Assembly (NCBI GenBank): GCA_016709225.1
Contig: JADJEE010000001.1
Location: 2,542,001 to 2,606,000, forward strand
From: Deltaproteobacteria bacterium
GTDB lineage: Bacteria; Myxococcota_A; Polyangia; Nannocystales; Nannocystaceae
Direction: 5' to 3'
DNA: 64,000 nt
The position numbers and the translations under genes were made by a program. The notes beneath the pieces were generated by a model that saw only the letters and a list, made by a program, of their open reading frames with translations, was not told where the DNA came from and made no database searches. Below, piece after piece: positions 50,895-59,399 of the stretch; position 1 is the first letter of the stretch; each line of letters starts with the position of its first letter.

Positions 50895-51923
50895 CTACTC
50901 GGCGCTCAGGATCAGCGTGAACGCAGCACCGTTGGCGCTGCCTGCGGTGCCGCTGGCGATGGTGCTCCCGCCCATCTTAGCGTCGAAGTCCTCACCGGTC
51001 TGCGCCGCACCGATCACGATGAAGATGCCGGTGTCGGTGGTCATGTCGGCGGTGATGGTGTCGTCGGCGGCAACGTAGCGGATGATCGCGCCGCTGCCCG
51101 CGTCGGCGGGCTCGACGGTCGCGCCCGCGACCGGCAGACCGTCGGGCCCGCGCACGAAGCCGATCACGCCGCCGGCATCGCCGAGCGGCAGCGAGGCCGC
51201 GTCGACCTCGGCGTCGGCCATCAGCGCGGTCGACCACGCGGTGAGCTTCGCCGAGGGCACCAGCCACAGGTCGTGGATGCCGGTGCCGACGGCGTACACC
51301 GAGCCCATCACCGGCGATGCGAGGCCGGTCGCGGTGAGGTAGCCGTCGGCGCCCTCGACCAGCGCGATGATGGCGATCGCTTGGTTGATCGGCACGTCCG
51401 AGGTGACGTCGACGCGGCCATCGGCGCCCGAGGTCGCCTGCGCCAGCGCGGTCGCGCCGCCGGGGTTCGTGATCGCGTTGAGGGCGCCGGCGACCTTCAT
51501 GGTCGCGCCCGCGACGGGCATGCGGGTCGAGAAGTCGAACACCGTGCCGGTCACGCGGGTGTTGCAGCCGGCGTCGGTGGCGGGCGACGGGCCGCAGGTC
51601 GCGTCGGCGTTGAGCGGCACATCGGTGAAGATCGTGCACACGCCCGACATGCAGTCGCCGTTCGCGGTGCAGGCATCACCATCGGCCGCGGCACCACCGG
51701 CGCCCGGGCACACGTCGGAGCCGCCGGTCGAGTCGGCGGTGCCGTCGGTCGTCGACGAGGCAGACATGCCCGAGGTCGCGGTCATGCCGGTCATGCCGGT
51801 CATGCCGGTGGCGCTCGAGGAGCCGGAATCGGCCCCGGTGTCGGAGTCGTCGCCCGCGGGGCAAGCCGCGAGAGCGAGCAACGAGGTCATCACGGCGGCG
51901 ATGGGAAAGCTGAAGCGGTTCAT
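50895..51923 (-). CDS. Lipoprotein with carboxypeptidase-regulatory-like domains
   Basis: A 342-residue predicted lipoprotein (lipobox ALAAC near residue 19). The start at 51923 is preceded by an AAGAG-type site. A repeat-rich linker (TGMTGMTGMT) is followed by a Cys-rich segment with CTANGDCMSGVC-like spacing. Then come two beta-sandwich segments that read as carboxypeptidase-regulatory-like repeats (TVFDFSTRMPVAGATMKV and GFVRGPDGLPVAGATVEP). These are surface-adhesive or carbohydrate-binding modules in many secreted proteins. No enzyme motif is seen. It is probably monocistronic, with 203 bases before the beta-helix gene. Confidence 0.75.
   Translation of the reverse strand: MNRFSFPIAAVMTSLLALAACPAGDDSDTGADSGSSSATGMTGMTGMTATSGMSASSTTDGTADSTGGSDVCPGAGGAAADGDACTANGDCMSGVCTIFTDVPLNADATCGPSPATDAGCNTRVTGTVFDFSTRMPVAGATMKVAGALNAITNPGGATALAQATSGADGRVDVTSDVPINQAIAIIALVEGADGYLTATGLASPVMGSVYAVGTGIHDLWLVPSAKLTAWSTALMADAEVDAASLPLGDAGGVIGFVRGPDGLPVAGATVEPADAGSGAIIRYVAADDTITADMTTDTGIFIVIGAAQTGEDFDAKMGGSTIASGTAGSANGAAFTLILSAE
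51778..51810 (-). repeat. 9-base tandem repeat coding TGM
   Basis: Three tandem copies of the unit catgccggt encode TGMTGMTGM in the linker of the lipoprotein. Slippage here would change linker length without changing frame. Confidence 0.7.
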
Positions 51924-52218
51924 CGGATTCTCTTCGTAGGGGTGGCGAGCGCGCCAGGAGGGGCCACGCGGCGCGGCACGTGCCGGCACGCGTGGCCGGA
52001 CGCGCGGAGCCTAGCAGCCTGCCTCGAAGCCCTGCAACGCGGGCGCACGCCAGCCCGCCCGTCGCCGTGGGCGCCGGGGCCGACAACGCGCGCTGCCTCA
52101 CGACCACGATGTCGCGCAGCGACGCGGCGCACCAGCGTTCGTGCACGGTCGATCGCAAGCGGCGGCGCGGATCCACCCGGGATCTCCGCCGCCGCTCGGA
52201 CACCGCGGGCTTCCGCGA
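51924..52218. other. 295-base intergenic region, no gene seen
   Basis: Between two minus-strand genes (lipoprotein 50895-51923 and lolA 52219-52935). All frames are shadow-like or stop-rich and have no family resemblance. It should hold the promoter of the lipoprotein and the end of the lolA transcript. No clear hairpin or promoter box was identified by eye. Confidence 0.6.
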
Positions 52219-52935
52219 TCAGCCGTCGATCTCGGTGAAACCCTTGGGCTTCACGAACTCGAACGCGTCGTCGCCGACGCCGGTGTTGGTCTTCACGCCG
52301 CTCAGCACGAAGTGGTTGGTGCTGCCGTCGCCGTTGAGCACCACGAACGCGTCGACGCGACCGGTCGCGTCATCGACGACCAGCAGCAGCTCCTTGTAGT
52401 GCGCGCTCTTTTGCTTGGGCTTGAGGCGGATGGTCGTGTGCGCGGCCATCCCGTAGCGGGTGACGAGCTTCTCGGCGGCGAGCTTGACGAGGAAATCGTC
52501 GAGCAGCTGCTTACCGCCGAACAAGAACTTCTCGGCGCCGGCGAAGTCGGAGCTGTCGACGTCCTTGCGCAGCACCTGCTTGGTGTCGCGCTCGACCACG
52601 GTGACCTTGGTACCGTCGACCCAGAAGTCCGGGTTGTCGTCGGCGCTGTAGTCCCAGACCATCTTGCCGGGCTTCTTCACGCGCAGCTTGCCGGTGCTCA
52701 CGGTCTTGGTGCCGTACACCGGGTGCACGTAGGTCTGCTTGAAGTCACCGCCGAAATCGGTGGTGCCGTCATAGAACTTCTGCACCTTCGCGAGCACCTT
52801 GCTGGCCGCGCCCTTCTCGGCCACCGGCTCGTCGCCGTCGAAGTCGGTGATCGCCGGGGGCGCGGCTGGCTCGGGGGTCTTCTCGGGGGCGCTGCAGAGC
52901 AGGCCATACGACAGCACGCAGGTGACGACGTCCAT
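52219..52935 (-). CDS. lolA: LolA-like outer-membrane lipoprotein carrier
   Basis: A 238-residue protein with the LolA fold from about residue 35. VLAKVQKFYDGTTDFGGDFKQTYVHP opens the domain, GKLRVKKPGKMVWDY and the FWVDGTKVTVVERDTKQV strand form the core, and it ends with FEFVKPKGFTEID. LolA ferries lipoproteins from the inner to the outer membrane through the periplasm, which fits the lipoprotein-rich window. The N terminus is unusual: a short hydrophobic MDVVTCVLSYGLLC segment lacking positive charges. Export efficiency or the exact start is therefore uncertain. Confidence 0.82.
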   Translation of the reverse strand: MDVVTCVLSYGLLCSAPEKTPEPAAPPAITDFDGDEPVAEKGAASKVLAKVQKFYDGTTDFGGDFKQTYVHPVYGTKTVSTGKLRVKKPGKMVWDYSADDNPDFWVDGTKVTVVERDTKQVLRKDVDSSDFAGAEKFLFGGKQLLDDFLVKLAAEKLVTRYGMAAHTTIRLKPKQKSAHYKELLLVVDDATGRVDAFVVLNGDGSTNHFVLSGVKTNTGVGDDAFEFVKPKGFTEIDG

Positions 52936-53049
52936 GGGGCGGGGGCTCTCTTCTCCGGGGGAGCGTAGCGCAGGCTCATGGGGCCGTGCACGCCGCCGGC
53001 GATGGTTTTCACCACGCCCGCGTCCGCGCAAGCGTGCATGCTGCGGGCC

Positions 53050-53820
53050 ATGGCGCGCGTACTGGTCCCGCTGCCCCGTCACGATGTCGATCCCACCGAA
53101 GTCGGCGTGCCCTGTGCCGCGCTCGACGACGCTGGGCACACGCTGGTGTTCGCGACGCCCGACGGGCGCGCGGCGCAGGCCGATCCCCGCATGTTGACCG
53201 GTCGCGGCCTCGGTCCGCTCGCGCCCTCGCTGCGCGCCGACGCCCGCGGCCGCGCGGCGTGGGAGCGCACCGCGGCCCTGCCCGCGTTCGCGTCGCCGCT
53301 GCGCTACGACCAGCTCGCCGATCACGAGTTCGATGCGATCCATCTGCCCGGTGGTCACGCGCCCGGCATGCGCGAGTACCTCGAGGCGAGCGAGGTGCAG
53401 CGCGTCGTCGCGAGGATGTTCGCCGATGACGAGCCAGTCGGCGCGATCTGTCATGGTGTCATCGTCGCGGCGCGCACCCGCGGTGATGATGCACGCTCGG
53501 TGCTCCACGGCCGCCGCACCACCGCACTGCCGGCGCGCATGGAGCTGCTGGCGTGGCGCCTGACCAAGCTCTGGCTCGGCGACTACTACCGCACATATCC
53601 CGAGACGGTGCAGGCCGAGGTGACCGCCGCGCTCGCGCAACCGCAGGACTTCGACGCCGGGCCGCGCTCGCTGCGACGCGATGATCCCGAGCACCTCGCG
53701 CGTGGCTTCGTGGTGCGCGATCGCAACTACGTGTCCGCGCGGTGGCCTGGCGACGCGCATGCGTATGCGCGCGCGTTCATCGAGATGCTGTCGGATCCCG
53801 AGGCGATCACGCGGCGGTGA
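53050..53820 (+). CDS. DJ-1/PfpI-family protein (class I glutamine-amidotransferase fold)
   Basis: A 256-residue protein of the DJ-1/PfpI/ThiJ superfamily. ATG 53050 is chosen because the family core begins there (RVLVPLPRH); the longer frame adds a poor extension. The nucleophile elbow AICHGV carries Cys134, preceded by HLPGGHAPG. Members act as chaperones, deglycases, proteases or glyoxalases; the catalytic partner residues could not be assigned with certainty. It has no export signal. It converges on the beta-propeller-like lipoprotein gene 97 bases away. Confidence 0.82.
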   Translation: MARVLVPLPRHDVDPTEVGVPCAALDDAGHTLVFATPDGRAAQADPRMLTGRGLGPLAPSLRADARGRAAWERTAALPAFASPLRYDQLADHEFDAIHLPGGHAPGMREYLEASEVQRVVARMFADDEPVGAICHGVIVAARTRGDDARSVLHGRRTTALPARMELLAWRLTKLWLGDYYRTYPETVQAEVTAALAQPQDFDAGPRSLRRDDPEHLARGFVVRDRNYVSARWPGDAHAYARAFIEMLSDPEAITRR

Positions 53821-53882
53821 CCCCGACGTCCCGTGCCTCACCACGCGGGCGAGCCGGGCCTTGCCACATCGAGCCACGGGCA

Positions 53883-53902
53883 GCGCGCCACACTGTGCGC
53901 GC
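53883..53902 (+). terminator. Hairpin between convergent genes
   Basis: The inverted repeat GCGCGC-N8-GCGCGC lies in the gap between the PfpI-type gene and the convergent lipoprotein gene. It can serve both transcripts. There is no T run, so Rho-independent activity is uncertain. Confidence 0.35.
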
Positions 53903-53917
53903 CGGGAGGGCGCGTGT

Positions 53918-55021
53918 TCAAGGGACGAGCTCGACACGCACGATCGCGAACTCCGATCCGAACCATCCCTCGGTCGGCCGCGAGTAGGTCACGTACTGCA
54001 CCACGCCACCGTCTTCGGCGAGCTCGGCGTGGTGCTGGGCGTCGTAGGGCGCAGGCTCGCCGGCGGGCACGCGATACACCCGCGACGGTGCCGACCACGG
54101 GCCCGTCCGCGTCGGCGCCGTGCGAGCGACGATGGTGGTGTCGAAGGGTGGCGAGTACACCGCGAGCCACTCGCCGGTGGCGGGCAGCGGCGTGATCGAG
54201 GCGATCGGTGCGGCCTCGAACAGCACGGTGCCGTGCTCGAGATCGGCGTCGTAGTCGTTGCCGCCCCACATGCGCCACGCGCTGCGATCGAGCGCCTGCT
54301 CGACCGGCACACGGCCGATGCGACACACGTGGGTGCCGCGGTGCTCGTCGCAGGCGAAGCTGTACAGGTGGTCGCCCTCGATGTGCGGGCTGATGCCGAA
54401 CGACGGATCGCCCGCGCGGAACATCAGCGTGGGATGCTCGGCACCGGCATCGATCTCGGGTCGGCGCACGACCGCGTCGAGCCGGTCCCAGATCGCGATC
54501 GATCCGCCCGCGCCCTCGAAATTGAACGGGCCCGGCTCGGCGTAGATCAGACCGTAGAAGATCAGCGCCCGGTCGCGATCGACGTCGTAGACCGGCGCGC
54601 TCGGCCATGCGGCCCAGCGCGCGCCGCATGGCGTCTGCGCACAGGGGTCGCCCAGGTGGGCGTCGTTGAACGCCTTCTCGGCTGGGGTCGGCGGCACGAG
54701 GTACAGCGGCGCACCGACGGCATCCAGCGGCTCATGCAATCCCGAGATGCCATCGCTCGCATCGAGGTCAGCGGTGATCGAAAACGAGTTGTGGTGCCAG
54801 TTCTGTCCGTCGACGTCGGGCACCCGCAGCACCGTGTCGCCGAAGGTCCACACGTCGTGGCCCCACAGCACTGCACTGGGCCCGCCGTCGCGCCCGTCGA
54901 TCAGGCCGCTGTCGCCGAGCACGCCGATCTCGCGGGCCTCGACGACCTCAGGGCCGGATGGTGCGACCGCCTCGCACGCGAGCGCGAGGAGCAAGGCGGC
55001 CCAGTGCGAGCGACGACGCAT
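53918..55021 (-). CDS. Lipoprotein with beta-propeller-like domain
   Basis: A 367-residue predicted lipoprotein (lipobox LALAC near residue 16). The mature part consists of repeated blade-like segments (DVWTFGDTVLRVPDVDGQ, DRALIFYGLIY, SPHIEGDHLYSFACDE, WLAVYSPPFD). It resembles five-bladed glycosidase-like or DUF4185-type propellers, whose members act on surface sugars. The catalytic acids were not pinpointed. Cys near PCAQTPCG and the DEHRGTHVC segment suggest disulfides. Function inferred as sugar-processing, low certainty. Confidence 0.65.
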   Translation of the reverse strand: MRRRSHWAALLLALACEAVAPSGPEVVEAREIGVLGDSGLIDGRDGGPSAVLWGHDVWTFGDTVLRVPDVDGQNWHHNSFSITADLDASDGISGLHEPLDAVGAPLYLVPPTPAEKAFNDAHLGDPCAQTPCGARWAAWPSAPVYDVDRDRALIFYGLIYAEPGPFNFEGAGGSIAIWDRLDAVVRRPEIDAGAEHPTLMFRAGDPSFGISPHIEGDHLYSFACDEHRGTHVCRIGRVPVEQALDRSAWRMWGGNDYDADLEHGTVLFEAAPIASITPLPATGEWLAVYSPPFDTTIVARTAPTRTGPWSAPSRVYRVPAGEPAPYDAQHHAELAEDGGVVQYVTYSRPTEGWFGSEFAIVRVELVP

Positions 55022-55150
55022 CGACGAGACGGTAGTCCGCCATCACCGGCGATGGATCCGTGCCCGCGCGGATGCGAGGGTGCCCCCGATCCACCGCCCT
55101 CGGCCGCCGGCCGCCGGGCCGGGCCCGCAGCGCGGGACGCCCGGCTACGC

Positions 55151-57862
55151 TCACGCCGCCGTCACGAACACCTCGCGCGGCGTGGTGCCGCGCGCAGGCC
55201 CGATCACGCCGCGCTCTTCCATGCACTCGACGATCTTCGCCGCCCGGTTGTAGCCGATGCCCAACCGCCGCTGCAGCATGCTGGTCGACACCTTCTGCGC
55301 CTCGGCGACGATCTCGACCGCGCGGTCGTACATCGGATCGAGGTTCTCGTCGGCGTCGCCCATCTCGCCCTCGTCGTCGCGCTTGCGGACGATGTCCATG
55401 TTGTAGACCGGCTTGGCCTGGCGCTTGACGAACTCGACGACCTTGAGGATCTCGTCCTCGGAGACATAGCAGCCGTGCACGCGCTGGGCTTGCATGCCGC
55501 GGTCCATGTGCAGCATGTCGCCCATGCCGAGCAGCTGCTTGGCACCCTTGCCGTCGAGGATCGTACGGCTATCGACCTCGCTCGTGACCTGGAACGCGAT
55601 GCGTGAGGGGAAGTTGTTCTTGATGGTGCCGGTGATGACATCGACGCTGGGTCGCTGGGTCGCGACGATGAGGTGCAGGCCCGCCGCACGCGCCTTGGCG
55701 GCGATGCGAGCGACGCACTGCTCGACCTCCTTGCTCGCGACCATCATCAGGTCCGCGAACTCGTCGATGATCACCACGATGTACGGCAGCTTGCTCGGAC
55801 GCTCGGGCATGTCGACACCGCCGGTGACGGTGTGCGGGTTGCCCTCGGCGTCGAATGACGTGCCCGAGAGCTTGCTGCCCAGCGCGCCGTCTTCACCGTG
55901 CTCGGCCGCGTCACGGGCGACCTCGGCGGCCGCGAGCTCGAGCTGCGCCTTCTCCTTGTCCCAGTCGGCCTGCAGCTCGGCGAGCTTGCGGTTGTAGCCA
56001 GCGATGTCTCGGACCTGCGCCTCCGAGAGCAGCGTATAGCGGCGCTCCATCTCCTGCACCGCCCAGCGCAGCGCCAGCGCGGCCTTCTCGGGGTCGGTGA
56101 CGACCGGCAACAGCAGGTGCGGGATGCCCTCGTAGATCGAGAGCTCGAGCATCTTCGGATCGATCATCACCATGCGCACGTCCTCGGGCGTGCAGGTGTA
56201 GAGCAGCGAACACACCATGGCGTTGACGCCGACCGACTTGCCCGAGCCGGTCGCACCGGCGACCAACAGGTGAGGCGCCTTGGCGAGGTCGGTGAATGTC
56301 ACGTGGCCGGTGATGTCCTTGCCGAGCGCCAGCGGCAGCTTGTTGCCGGCGCCGAAGTTCTCGGCCGCCAGGATCTCCTTGATGTAGACGGTCTCGCGGG
56401 TCTTGTTGGGCACCTCGAAGCCGACGGTGGCCTTGCCCGGAATCGGCGCGAGGATGCGGATCCGCAGCGCCTCGAGGGCCATCGCGATGTCGTTCTCGAG
56501 GCTCTCGATCTTGGAGAGCTTCACGCCGGCCTCGGGCTTGAACTCGTAGCGCGTGATGACCGGACCGGGGTGGATCTTGGTGACCTTGCCCTTGATGCGG
56601 AACTCCGCCAGCGCGGCGACCAGGCGCTGCGCCTGCTCGAGCACGAAGTTGCGATCGAAGTCGCTGACCGTCGCCTCGGCGGCCTCGAACAGCTGCAGCG
56701 GCGGGAGCTCGTAGGCACCCTGGGTGAGGCGGATGACGCCGGGAATCGCCGACTCCGGCCGACGTGGTGCGGGCGGCACCAGCTTGGGCGTCGACGCGGC
56801 GACCTTCGCGAGTTCCTCGGGACGCGGGGGCGCAGCCTTCTTGGGCTTCGCCGGATCGGCCACTGCACCCACGACGATCTCGGGCACATCCTCGCCTTTG
56901 CGCGGCGCCTTCGCAGCGGCCGGCTTGGCGGCCGTCTTGCGCTTGCTTGCGGAACGGGCGGAGGTCTCGTCGTCGTCGCCTTCGTCGTCGAGCTCGTCCT
57001 CGGCCTCACCCTCGGCGGCTTCGTCCTCGTCCTCGTCCTCTTCGTCCTCGTCTTCTTCTTCTTCCTCTTCTTCTTCCTCCTCCGCTTCCTCCTCGTCCTC
57101 CGCTTCCTCCTCGTCTTCTTCTTCCTCTTCGTCCTCTTCGTCCTCGTCGTCCGCGACCGCCGCCACCACACGGGGCTTGGCCGGCGCACGACGTCGGCTC
57201 GGCGCGGGTGCCTCGGCGCGCGGCTTGGCGGCGACCGCCGCCGCGGTCTCGGGATCACCCTCGCGCGCCGACACGAGCAGCGCGCGCGCGCCCTCGACGA
57301 GGTAGCGCGTGAGCGAGGCGACGCCGCGACCGATCACCCGGGCGGCCCGCACGAGGTGGGCGGTCGACAACGGCGTCGACGCGATGAGGCCGATGCACAT
57401 CACGGTGCCGGCAACGAGGTAGGTGCCCGCGCGGTGGAACAGGCCCATGCAGACCTCACCGACGAGCTCACCACCGAGGCCGCCGGCGGTGTAGCCATGC
57501 ACGCGGTAGTGCGGGAACGAGACGTGCAGCAGCACGCAGCCCGCGATGGTCGCGATCGTGAAGCCGACCGCGTCCGACAGCGAGAGCTCGACGCCACGAC
57601 CGAGCAGCGACTGCACGCCGGTCGCGAGCACCCCGAGCGCCACGAGGTACGAGGCCATGCCCAGGCTCGCGTAGAGCGCCGACGCCAGCAGGTGCCCGAC
57701 CGGCCCCATCCACGCGCCGGTGCCGGTCTGGTACGAGAACAGGCCGCCCAGGGTCAGGACCCCGCCCGCGACCAGCGCGACGCCAAAGAACTCCGTCCAG
57801 GACCGAGCGGTCCCGCTGTTGCTCGGGGTCGCCGTCCTCGTCTTGCCGCGCCGATTCGCCAT
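55151..57862 (-). CDS. ftsK: FtsK/SpoIIIE-type DNA translocase with acidic insert
   Basis: A 903-residue protein with all parts of the family. Four or five membrane helices (about 25-165) anchor it. A linker with an uninterrupted Glu/Asp run of about 60 residues (235-298) follows. The motor domain has GATGSGKS with Lys542 and VIIDEFADLMM. A C-terminal gamma winged-helix domain (MLQRRLGIGYNRAAKI) reads KOPS-like polarity sites. It pumps chromosome DNA through the septum and activates dif/XerCD recombination. The start at 57862 is preceded by GAGGAAAA. The acidic tract is unusually long. Confidence 0.95.
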   Translation of the reverse strand: MANRRGKTRTATPSNSGTARSWTEFFGVALVAGGVLTLGGLFSYQTGTGAWMGPVGHLLASALYASLGMASYLVALGVLATGVQSLLGRGVELSLSDAVGFTIATIAGCVLLHVSFPHYRVHGYTAGGLGGELVGEVCMGLFHRAGTYLVAGTVMCIGLIASTPLSTAHLVRAARVIGRGVASLTRYLVEGARALLVSAREGDPETAAAVAAKPRAEAPAPSRRRAPAKPRVVAAVADDEDEEDEEEEEDEEEAEDEEEAEEEEEEEEEEDEDEEDEDEDEAAEGEAEDELDDEGDDDETSARSASKRKTAAKPAAAKAPRKGEDVPEIVVGAVADPAKPKKAAPPRPEELAKVAASTPKLVPPAPRRPESAIPGVIRLTQGAYELPPLQLFEAAEATVSDFDRNFVLEQAQRLVAALAEFRIKGKVTKIHPGPVITRYEFKPEAGVKLSKIESLENDIAMALEALRIRILAPIPGKATVGFEVPNKTRETVYIKEILAAENFGAGNKLPLALGKDITGHVTFTDLAKAPHLLVAGATGSGKSVGVNAMVCSLLYTCTPEDVRMVMIDPKMLELSIYEGIPHLLLPVVTDPEKAALALRWAVQEMERRYTLLSEAQVRDIAGYNRKLAELQADWDKEKAQLELAAAEVARDAAEHGEDGALGSKLSGTSFDAEGNPHTVTGGVDMPERPSKLPYIVVIIDEFADLMMVASKEVEQCVARIAAKARAAGLHLIVATQRPSVDVITGTIKNNFPSRIAFQVTSEVDSRTILDGKGAKQLLGMGDMLHMDRGMQAQRVHGCYVSEDEILKVVEFVKRQAKPVYNMDIVRKRDDEGEMGDADENLDPMYDRAVEIVAEAQKVSTSMLQRRLGIGYNRAAKIVECMEERGVIGPARGTTPREVFVTAA
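56965..57165 (-). repeat. Polypurine Glu/Asp codon tract in ftsK
   Basis: About 200 bases consist almost only of GAG, GAA and GAC codons (tct/ctc/ttc on the plus strand), giving the acidic insert. Runs such as cttcttcttcctcttc could slip in replication and can form triplex-prone purine/pyrimidine DNA. Confidence 0.75.
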
Positions 57863-57915
57863 TTTTCCTCGTGAATTCGATGCTTTGGACGGCCCCGAGG
57901 GACGCGCCCGAGGGT

Positions 57916-57943
57916 ATCCTACATACCCTTACAAGTAGGTCAA
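57916..57943 (-). promoter_or_regulatory. Candidate ftsK promoter with overlapping inverted repeats
   Basis: On the minus strand TTGACC and TAGGAT stand 16 bases apart, a near-consensus vegetative promoter about 50 bases before the ftsK start. Two overlapping inverted repeats cover it, GGGTA/TACCC (57912-57928) and CCTAC/GTAGG (57918-57939). They could be an operator shared with the divergent OmpA-like gene at 57990. Confidence 0.5.
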
Positions 57944-57989
57944 GCAATCGGCGGGCAGGCCGGCGCGGCGGTGGTAGGTTTGGCCGCCC

Positions 57990-58784
57990 ATGCGACGTCC
58001 CGCCCTCATCCTGCTGGTGACCTCACTATCGCTGCTCGGGGGCTGCAAGGCCAAGAAGCTGCAAGCAGAGCTCGACCGAACCCGCGCCGAGCTGTCCCAG
58101 ACCAAGACGGACCTCGACAAGTCGCGCGCCGACAACGACGAGCTCTCGAAGCAGAACAAGACCTACGAGCAGCGCATCGCCGAGCTCGAGGGTGAGCTGA
58201 CCCAGCTGAACGCGCAGATCGAAGACCTCGCGAAGCAGCAGGGCCTCACCGCCAAGGAGCTCGCCGACCTCCGCGCCGAGAAGGCCAAGCGCGAGGCCGA
58301 GCTCAAGGTCTACAAGGATCTGTTCTCGCGACTGAAGGCGCTGGTCGACGCGGGCACCATCGAGGTGCAGTTCCGCAAGGGTCGCATGGTCGTCAAGCTG
58401 TCCGACTCGATCCTCTTCGACAGCGGCAAGACCAAGCTGCGACCCGAAGGCGTCGCCGCGGTGGCGCAGCTGGTGCCCGCGCTCAAGAGCGTCGGCGACC
58501 GCGAGTTCCTGGTCTCGGGTCACACGGACAACGTTCCGATCAAGACCGCCCGCTTCAAGTCGAACTGGGAGCTCAGCACCGCGCGCGCGGTGGTCATGGT
58601 CGACACGATGATCGAGCAGGGCTACCCCGCCGCACAGCTGGGTGCGGCCGGCTTCGGCGAGTTCGATCCGGTCGCCGCGAACGATACCCCCGAGCAGCGG
58701 GCACAGAACCGCCGCATCGAGATCGTGCTGATGCCGCTGCTCGGCGACATCCCGGGCATGCAAGAGATGCTGACCAAGCACTGA
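57990..58784 (+). CDS. OmpA-family lipoprotein with coiled coil
   Basis: A 264-residue predicted lipoprotein (lipobox LLGGC near residue 19). A continuous coiled coil (about 22-120) carries heptad repeats (LDRTRAELSQTKTDL). The C-terminal OmpA/MotB peptidoglycan-binding domain (about 140-255) has SDSILFDSGKTKLRP, SGHTDNVP, NWELSTARA and RRIEIVL. It should tie the outer membrane to peptidoglycan. It is divergent from ftsK, sharing a 127-base regulatory region; no further partner gene is evident. Confidence 0.88.
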   Translation: MRRPALILLVTSLSLLGGCKAKKLQAELDRTRAELSQTKTDLDKSRADNDELSKQNKTYEQRIAELEGELTQLNAQIEDLAKQQGLTAKELADLRAEKAKREAELKVYKDLFSRLKALVDAGTIEVQFRKGRMVVKLSDSILFDSGKTKLRPEGVAAVAQLVPALKSVGDREFLVSGHTDNVPIKTARFKSNWELSTARAVVMVDTMIEQGYPAAQLGAAGFGEFDPVAANDTPEQRAQNRRIEIVLMPLLGDIPGMQEMLTKH

Positions 58785-58818
58785 GTGGCGCTCGAGAGCC
58801 CTGCGCTCCGATCACCGC

Positions 58819-58839
58819 GCGGGTCAGCGAACGACCCGC
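58819..58839 (+). terminator. Hairpin at the end of the OmpA-like gene
   Basis: The inverted repeat GCGGGTC-N7-GACCCGC lies 35 bases after the OmpA-like stop and includes the stop region of the convergent gene at 58824-59321. It has no T run, so its use as terminator is a guess. Confidence 0.4.
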
Positions 58840-59321
58840 AGGTGGATCGGCGCGCCGCTCAGCTCCAGCCGCACGCGCACGTTGGCCTGCCCGGCCACGT
58901 GCCAACGATCACCGGGCGTGCTCGGCTGTACCTGCAGCATCGGCGTGGCCTCGATGGGCCGAGTGTCGATCGCCTGCCCGTCGTAGTCGCGCACGTGGAA
59001 CAGCGACGCGTAGGGCGCGTTCGCGATCGAGCCGTGGATGATGAGCTGCACGTCGACCACGCCCTTGGTGGTCGCGGCCTGCAGCACCTCGCACACCCGT
59101 GGCCGGTTGCTGCGCAGGTAGACCGGCGCCTGCTCGAGCTCGCGGCGATAGACGATCGAGGGCCCCAGCACGGTGTTGCGGTTGAGCTGCAGCTCGACCC
59201 GCATGCCCTGCGATGGCGGAGCCTGGGGCGACGGCGGCTTCTCGAGCGAGATCCACCGCAGCCACACGACGAAGTCGTCGCGCCGCAGGTCGAACTGCAC
59301 CAACGGGTACTGCACGTCCAT
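58824..59321 (-). CDS. Unknown protein, beta-rich
   Basis: A 165-residue protein starting at ATG 59321. It has no signal peptide and no low-complexity region. The sequence alternates short hydrophobic strands with loops and contains PVYLRSNRPRVCEVL, VDVQLIIHGSI and RVRLELSGAPIHL, suggesting a small beta-sandwich. No family is recognised. It lies between the OmpA-like lipoprotein (convergent) and the CoA ligase (divergent, 78 bases). Confidence 0.6.
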   Translation of the reverse strand: MDVQYPLVQFDLRRDDFVVWLRWISLEKPPSPQAPPSQGMRVELQLNRNTVLGPSIVYRRELEQAPVYLRSNRPRVCEVLQAATTKGVVDVQLIIHGSIANAPYASLFHVRDYDGQAIDTRPIEATPMLQVQPSTPGDRWHVAGQANVRVRLELSGAPIHLRVVR

Positions 59322-59399
59322 GCGCAACCGTGAGCCTACCCGATCATGCTGCCGATTGCCCGCGCGTCGCGGCACGTGGGACGCTCGCGCGCGACGCCG

